In this document: positions 6,264-10,181 of the stretch, one piece after another
Position numbering within the stretch: the first letter of the stretch is position 1
Layout of the letters: the number at the start of each line of letters is the position of its first letter
NCBI GenBank assembly: GCA_015489265.1
Contig: WFZY01000286.1
Span: forward strand, 1-10,181
Source of the DNA: Flavobacteriaceae bacterium
GTDB lineage: Bacteria; Bacteroidota; Bacteroidia; Flavobacteriales; Flavobacteriaceae
DNA length: 10,181 bases
Reading direction: 5' to 3'
Made by a program: the position numbers and the translations under genes
Notes under the pieces: generated by a model
What the model was told of the DNA's origin: nothing
Seen by the model: the letters and a program-made list of their open reading frames with translations, nothing else
Databases searched by the model: none

Positions 6264-7592
6264 ATGTTTGATAATTTAAGTTCAAAATTAGATAAAGCCC
6301 TACATGTATTAAAGGGACACGGACGTATCACGGAAGTCAATGTCGCCGAAACCATGAAAGAAGTGCGTCGTGCTTTGCTCGATGCCGATGTCAATTATAA
6401 AATAGCCAAACAATTTACCAACCGTGTTAAAGAAAAAGCTCTGGGTCAAAACGTTTTGACGGCTTTAAAACCCGGGCAGTTGATGGTCAAAATAGTGAAA
6501 GACGAATTGACCGAACTCATGGGTGGACAAGCCGAAGGACTGAACTTGACCGGCACACCAACTGTTATTTTGATGTCCGGTTTGCAAGGTTCCGGTAAAA
6601 CAACTTTTTCGGGTAAACTGGCCAATTGGCTCAAAAGCAAAAAAACCAAGCAGCCATTGTTGGTTGCTGCCGACGTCTATCGACCTGCAGCTATTGACCA
6701 ATTAAAAGTAGTTGGCGAACAAATAGGTGTCGATGTCTATACCGAACTGGAAAATAAAAATCCGGTTGAAATAGCCAAAAATGCCATTGCATACGCTAAG
6801 AAAAACGGCAAAAATGTTGTCATAATAGATACGGCGGGACGTTTGGCGGTTGATGAAGAGATGATGAACGAAATTGCGGCTATTCACAAGGCTGTCAAAC
6901 CTCAAGAAACTTTGTTTGTGGTAGATGCGATGACCGGACAAGATGCCGTAAATACCGCCAAAGCTTTTAATGACCGCCTTGATTTTGAAGGGGTTATCCT
7001 AACCAAACTCGATGGTGATGCTCGTGGTGGTGCGGCTTTATCCATTAAATCCGTCGTCAACAAACCCATTAAATTTATCGGTACGGGCGAAAAAATGACA
7101 GATATCGATGTCTTTCACCCGGACCGTATGGCAGACCGTATCCTCGGTATGGGAGATGTGATTTCGTTGGTAGAACGCGCTCAAGAACAGTTTGATGAAG
7201 AAGAAGCCCGTAAATTGCAAAAGAAAATTGCTAAAAATCAATTCGGTTTTGACGATTTTCTCAAGCAAATTCAGCAAATCAAAAAAATGGGAAACATTAA
7301 AGATTTGATGGGCATGATTCCCGGCATGGGAAAAGCCATGAAAGGAGTCGATATAGACGATGACGCCTTTAAAGGCATTGAAGCAATCATTTATTCCATG
7401 ACTCCTGACGAACGCCGTAATCCGGCAATCATCAACGGTAGTCGTAAAAAACGTATTGCCCGTGGTTCCGGAAGTAGTGTAACCGAAGTCAACCAATTGC
7501 TCAAACAGTTTAATCAAATGGCAAAAATGATGAAAATGATGCAAGGTGGTAAAGGCAAAGCCATGATGAATATGTTTAAAGGTATGCGATAA
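6264..7592 (+). CDS. ffh: Signal recognition particle protein Ffh (SRP54 GTPase)
   Basis: Ffh binds the signal sequences of nascent membrane and secreted proteins together with 4.5S RNA, and delivers ribosomes to the FtsY receptor at the inner membrane. Of 442 residues, the N domain spans about 1-95. The G domain (about 96-300) has P-loop GLQGSGKTT (106-114), DTAGRL (189-194), TKLDGDARGG (247-256) and the closing FIGTGEK (271-277). The M domain (about 325-442) is rich in Met, with MIPGM (351-355), NGSRKKRIARGSG (391-403, RNA-binding helix region) and a Met/Lys-rich end (KMMKMMQGGKGKAMMNM). Length and all motifs are those of a complete bacterial Ffh. No 4.5S RNA gene is in the window. folD follows 152 bp downstream on the same strand, separated by repeat sequence, so co-transcription is possible but not shown. 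Confidence 0.98.
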   Translation: MFDNLSSKLDKALHVLKGHGRITEVNVAETMKEVRRALLDADVNYKIAKQFTNRVKEKALGQNVLTALKPGQLMVKIVKDELTELMGGQAEGLNLTGTPTVILMSGLQGSGKTTFSGKLANWLKSKKTKQPLLVAADVYRPAAIDQLKVVGEQIGVDVYTELENKNPVEIAKNAIAYAKKNGKNVVIIDTAGRLAVDEEMMNEIAAIHKAVKPQETLFVVDAMTGQDAVNTAKAFNDRLDFEGVILTKLDGDARGGAALSIKSVVNKPIKFIGTGEKMTDIDVFHPDRMADRILGMGDVISLVERAQEQFDEEEARKLQKKIAKNQFGFDDFLKQIQQIKKMGNIKDLMGMIPGMGKAMKGVDIDDDAFKGIEAIIYSMTPDERRNPAIINGSRKKRIARGSGSSVTEVNQLLKQFNQMAKMMKMMQGGKGKAMMNMFKGMR

Positions 7593-7601
7593 CTTAACAG
7601 A

Positions 7602-7628
7602 AAGTCCCTAGTAGAAAGTAACAAGTGC
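7602..7628 (-). repeat. Heptamer-type intergenic repeat, inverted copy downstream of ffh
   Basis: Read on the minus strand it begins GCACTTG and continues as 7-base units that align with the copy at 8751-8777 at 21 of 27 positions by eye. It lies 10 bp after the ffh stop. Confidence 0.5.
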
Positions 7629-7652
7629 GAATGTATCAAAAAAAATTGAACT

Positions 7653-7712
7653 GTTATTTCGAACAAACATGGCATGAGTGATAGCTTGTCCCGATTGATC
7701 GGAGAGAAATCT
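7653..7712. repeat. Palindromic intergenic element, GTYATTTCGA type, copy 2
   Basis: It opens with GTTATTTCGA (7653-7662), has the hairpin CCGAT-TG-ATCGG (7691-7702) and ends in GAGAAATCT (7704-7712). The ATTTC near its left end and GAAAT near its right end are inverted copies. From memory, elements of the form GTCATTTCGA...GAGAAATCT are frequent between genes in Bacteroidota genomes. It takes up much of the 152-bp ffh-folD gap. Confidence 0.55.
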
Positions 7713-7744
7713 TAATTTTCATTTTCAACTTTTAATAATCAACC

Positions 7745-8632
7745 ATGATATTAATAGACGGCAAAAAAACAGCAGCTGATATTCGTGAAGAGATTAAAAA
7801 CGAAGTCACGGAATTAGTCAAACAAGGCAAACGTCCGCCGCATTTGGTAGCGGTTTTGGTCGGTAATGATCCGGCTAGTTTGGCTTATGTGGGTAGTAAA
7901 GAACGGCTGTCTAAAAAGGTAGGATTTAACTCAACTTTATGGCATTTTGACGATCAAATTACTGAAGCTGAATTACTAAAAACGCTTGACAAACTCAATC
8001 GTGATAAAACGGTTGATGGTTATATTATACAATTGCCTTTACCGGCACATATTGATGAACAAAAAATCATTATGGCTATTGACCCCAACAAAGACGTCGA
8101 TGGTTTTCATCCGCTTAATTTGGGTAAAATGTTAGCACAAATACCCGGTTTCCTTCCGGCGACACCTTATGGTATTATGGAATTAATTGAGCGCTACAAG
8201 ATTGAAACTTCCGGAAAAAACGTTTTAATTATCGGGCGCAGCTTAATTGTAGGTCGTCCGTTGAGTATTTTGATGAGTCAAAAACGATCCGGTGGGAATG
8301 CAACAGTTACTCTGGCACATAGCCGTACCAAAAATATCAAACAATTGGCGCAACAAGCCGACATCATCGTTACGGCATTGGGTAAGCCCCATTTCTTAAC
8401 CGCTGACATGGTTAAAGACGGTGTCGTCGTTATCGATGCCGGCATCAACAGTGTGGCTGCACCCGATACTAAACGCGGTTATAAACTTGTTGGTGATGCC
8501 GATTTTGAAAATATCAGTAAAAAAGCTGCTTATATGACACCTGTTCCGGGCGGTGTTGGTCCCATGACCATTGCCATGTTGCTCAAAAATACGTTGCAAG
8601 CATATAAATTAGTTGAAAGTGGAAAGCGGTAA
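7745..8632 (+). CDS. folD: Bifunctional methylenetetrahydrofolate dehydrogenase/methenyltetrahydrofolate cyclohydrolase FolD
   Basis: FolD oxidises 5,10-methylene-tetrahydrofolate with NADP+ and hydrolyses the product to 10-formyl-tetrahydrofolate, feeding purine and formyl-Met synthesis in the cytoplasm. All 295 residues of a normal-length protein are present. The active-site motif reads Y48-VGS-K52, with the general base K52. QLPLP (96-100) and DVDGFHP (117-123) line the folate site. The Rossmann part has GRSLIVGRP (164-172), TVTLAHSRT (187-195), ADIIVTALGKP (205-215), and the closing TPVPGGVGPMTIAMLL (265-280). The usual Cys-Thr-Pro before the dinucleotide domain reads ATP (139-141). The last codons (SGKR and stop) lie inside an inverted copy of the intergenic repeat, so the C-terminal tail may have been rewritten by the repeat; it lies beyond the conserved core. 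No clear promoter is visible in the ffh-folD gap. Confidence 0.98.
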   Translation: MILIDGKKTAADIREEIKNEVTELVKQGKRPPHLVAVLVGNDPASLAYVGSKERLSKKVGFNSTLWHFDDQITEAELLKTLDKLNRDKTVDGYIIQLPLPAHIDEQKIIMAIDPNKDVDGFHPLNLGKMLAQIPGFLPATPYGIMELIERYKIETSGKNVLIIGRSLIVGRPLSILMSQKRSGGNATVTLAHSRTKNIKQLAQQADIIVTALGKPHFLTADMVKDGVVVIDAGINSVAAPDTKRGYKLVGDADFENISKKAAYMTPVPGGVGPMTIAMLLKNTLQAYKLVESGKR

Positions 8633-8637
8633 AGTGC
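8619..8637 (-). repeat. Inverted, shortened repeat copy overlapping the folD stop
   Basis: GTGGAAAGCGGTAAAGTGC is, on the minus strand, GCACTTTACCGCTTTCCAC. This equals copy B (6134) after removal of 8 internal bases and one T-to-C change. The folD stop codon (8630-8632) is inside it. Confidence 0.45.
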
Positions 8638-8854
8638 AACATCCGACATCGGACATCCGGCTATCAAATAACCAAATAACCAAAAAAAACTAGAAATTAG
8701 AAGTATTATGTAATCATCAAAAAACGAAGTTTTCTTTGAAAAGAAAATCCGCACTTGGCACTTTACACTAGGCACTAATAACTTATTTAACCAATTAATC
8801 ATGTCCTCAAAATAAGGTACAATATTTGTATAATGTTTTAAAAAATATAAACAT
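8633..8854. other. 222-bp gap with repeat debris before the secreted thioredoxin-fold gene
   Basis: After the repeat overlapping folD comes ATCCGACATCGGACATCCGG (8641-8660), with TCCG/CGGA inverted halves, then AAATAACC twice in tandem (8667-8682 region). A weak A/T hairpin TTTTCTTT-GA-AAAGAAAA follows (8730-8747), then the heptamer repeat (8751). The nearest promoter match is AATATTTG (8821-8828), one base off TAnnTTTG and 26 bp before the ATG at 8855. No gene is visible. Confidence 0.5.
8751..8778 (+). repeat. Tandem heptamer repeat, four units
   Basis: Four consecutive 7-base units fit RCACTWN: they start at 8751 (GCACTTG), 8758 (GCACTTT), 8765 (ACACTAG) and 8772 (GCACTAA). The same unit order, degenerate and inverted, is at 7602-7628. 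Copy A at 5967 begins with two such units. Confidence 0.6.
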
Positions 8855-10181
8855 ATGAAACGAATTGCTTTTCTTTTTATTTTGATTTTTACCGGACAAA
8901 TCTTTTTTGCCCAAGATACTTTAAAAGTCAAATTGCATCCGGCCAAACAATACCCATGGACGGTTTTGTATCAACTAAAAGATGTCAGACAAAGTTATAT
9001 CGACAATAAACAACAAAATAAAGATAGTGCTTTTATATACCAAATGCAACATCTAGCCCCCGGTATGTACTTGTTGATGTATGATATGGATAGTCAAAAT
9101 TTTGTGTATTTTGTTTACAATCATGAGTCCGTTGAACTGGAAGTTTTTCCCAAAGAACACAATAAGATTTTGATTCATCGGTCAAAGGAAAACAAAGTAT
9201 TCTTACCTTTTGCCGGCAAACATAACAGGTGGGTGGCAATGCTCAATAAACTGGAAAAAAAATTGGATAATGACCTTTTGACGGCTGATGATAAAAAAGC
9301 TTTTAAAAAACAAAAATATTTACTCAATCAGCTACAAATCAATTATTTAAAAAAAGCAAAAGGATTATTGGTGCAAAAATATATCAGAGCAATGGCCGAA
9401 TATTATCCCGATATAAATTTGCCAAAAACCGACTATTGGAAAGATAAAAAAGCCCATTATTTTGCAAATTTGGATTTTAATGATATGGATTTGCAACATT
9501 CCAATATTCTGATTCATAAAATTAACACCTATGTGTTTGATATTGATCCGCCCAAAGACCCTAAAACCAAACATTTGGAATACATGAAACGGATTGAAAC
9601 AATTTTGCCCAAAATCAAGGATCAAACTTATCGGGACAATGTAATCATTTCTTTGACAAATTCATTTATCAATGTCGATGGACGTGTTACCAAAATGTTG
9701 ATAGAAAAATATATCAACAAAATGCCCGAAAAGGATAAAAGCCATATCAATATCAAAAGTATTTTAGACCAAGTCGGGATTACGGTAGGAGAAAAAGCAC
9801 CCGATTTTACTTTTACCGATTTTTTAAATAAAAAACACAGACTGTCTAAAATTGTTCCCAAAAAACCTTATACTCTATTGATTTTTTGGAGTGCCACTTG
9901 TTCGCATTGTTTGCACGCCATGCCCATTGTCAAAAAAATGATGCAAAACCGTAAAGATTTTAACGTGGTTGCCATTGGATTGGAATATGAAAAATATCCT
10001 TGGAGCGTAGAACAACAAAATTATCCCGATTATTACCACGGATTAAAACTCAATAAATGGAAAAATCCTATTGTCAAAACCTATGGGGTTCATGCGACAC
10101 CGACCTTTTTTATCTTGAATCAGCAAGGCGAAGTAATTGCCAAGCCCTATGAAGTGGAAGATATTGAAAGTTGGTTAAAAA
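8855..10181 (+). CDS. Exported TlpA/ResA-like thioredoxin-fold protein, 3' end outside window
   Basis: The frame is open from ATG 8855 to the right edge, 442 codons without a stop, so the C-terminus is missing, probably by little. Residues 1-19 are a signal peptide (MKR, hydrophobic core, likely cut at FFA-QD), placing the protein in the periplasm or, less likely, outside. Residues 20-105 look beta-rich like the DUF4369-type N-terminal domain of such proteins, and 120-305 are mostly charged and helical without a motif I recognise. Residues 312-442 form an AhpC/TSA-thioredoxin fold: VGEKAPDFTF entry, redox pair C349-S-H-C352 after LIFWSAT, and cis-Pro P416 in ATPTFFIL. Such proteins carry out thiol-disulfide exchange, often reduction for cytochrome c maturation or protein repair, but this one's partner is unknown. 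The peptide start is supported by the signal sequence. Confidence 0.88.
   Translation, partial: MKRIAFLFILIFTGQIFFAQDTLKVKLHPAKQYPWTVLYQLKDVRQSYIDNKQQNKDSAFIYQMQHLAPGMYLLMYDMDSQNFVYFVYNHESVELEVFPKEHNKILIHRSKENKVFLPFAGKHNRWVAMLNKLEKKLDNDLLTADDKKAFKKQKYLLNQLQINYLKKAKGLLVQKYIRAMAEYYPDINLPKTDYWKDKKAHYFANLDFNDMDLQHSNILIHKINTYVFDIDPPKDPKTKHLEYMKRIETILPKIKDQTYRDNVIISLTNSFINVDGRVTKMLIEKYINKMPEKDKSHINIKSILDQVGITVGEKAPDFTFTDFLNKKHRLSKIVPKKPYTLLIFWSATCSHCLHAMPIVKKMMQNRKDFNVVAIGLEYEKYPWSVEQQNYPDYYHGLKLNKWKNPIVKTYGVHATPTFFILNQQGEVIAKPYEVEDIESWLK

Noticed and set aside
5831..8854. Possible 4.5S RNA gene near ffh
   Set aside because: The conserved GGTC-AGGTCCGGAAGG-type core is absent; none of the four GGNCC sites in the window fits it.
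8530..8946. 138-codon minus-strand open frame across the folD end and next gap
   Set aside because: It runs antisense to conserved FolD motifs and to the signal peptide of the following gene, and its centre is repeat sequence.

Overview
The window looks like a piece of a Bacteroidota chromosome, most likely from the Flavobacteriia side. Four things point there. Several genes are preceded by a TAnnTTTG element, the Bacteroidota -7 promoter box, and almost none by a Shine-Dalgarno sequence. The last gene has a typical flavobacterial signal peptide ending in FFA-QD. The protein sequences themselves (short Ppx/GppA, two-domain C40 peptidase, TlpA-like lipid- or periplasm-type thioredoxin fold) have the look of this phylum. 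The DNA is AT-rich overall.

Layout. 1-667: the C-terminal half of an acetyl-CoA acetyltransferase, closed by a strong hairpin terminator (682-728). 797-3151: a two-gene type II restriction-modification unit. It has an amino-methyltransferase with an N-terminal helix-turn-helix, followed with no gap (TAAATG) by a TdeIII/MjaII-family restriction endonuclease. This unit is visibly more AT-rich than its neighbours. 3170-3940: a cytoplasmic-looking SH3b plus NlpC/P60 peptidase, only 18 bp after the endonuclease. 4200-4829: a 2-Cys peroxiredoxin with its own promoter, possible operators upstream and a terminator downstream. 4943-5830 (minus strand): a short Ppx/GppA phosphatase, convergent with the peroxiredoxin gene. 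6264-7592: ffh (SRP54 protein). 7745-8632: folD. 8855-10181: a secreted thioredoxin-fold protein that runs off the right edge.

How it fits together. Most genes are independent housekeeping functions: acetyl-CoA metabolism, peroxide removal, polyphosphate/(p)ppGpp turnover, membrane protein targeting, one-carbon metabolism and periplasmic redox. The accessory element is the restriction-modification pair. TdeIII and MjaII recognise GGNCC. I read the whole window for GGNCC and found only four sites, fewer than composition would suggest, which fits selection by such a system. Because GGNCC contains no adenine and the methylase has an SPPY motif, the expected product is N4-methylcytosine.

The gaps around ffh and folD (5831-6263, 7593-7744, 8633-8854) are not empty. 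They hold degenerate members of two dispersed repeat families. One is built on GCACTT-type heptamers and TTTCGCTTTCC blocks; the other starts with GTYATTTCGA and carries a CCCGA/TCGGG hairpin. One copy of the first family overlaps the folD stop codon. No tRNA, rRNA, CRISPR array, transposase, phage gene or integrase is visible. I do not see a clearly new multi-gene system; the best candidates for new biology are the HTH-fused methylase, the repeat families and the operator-like sites upstream of the peroxiredoxin gene.
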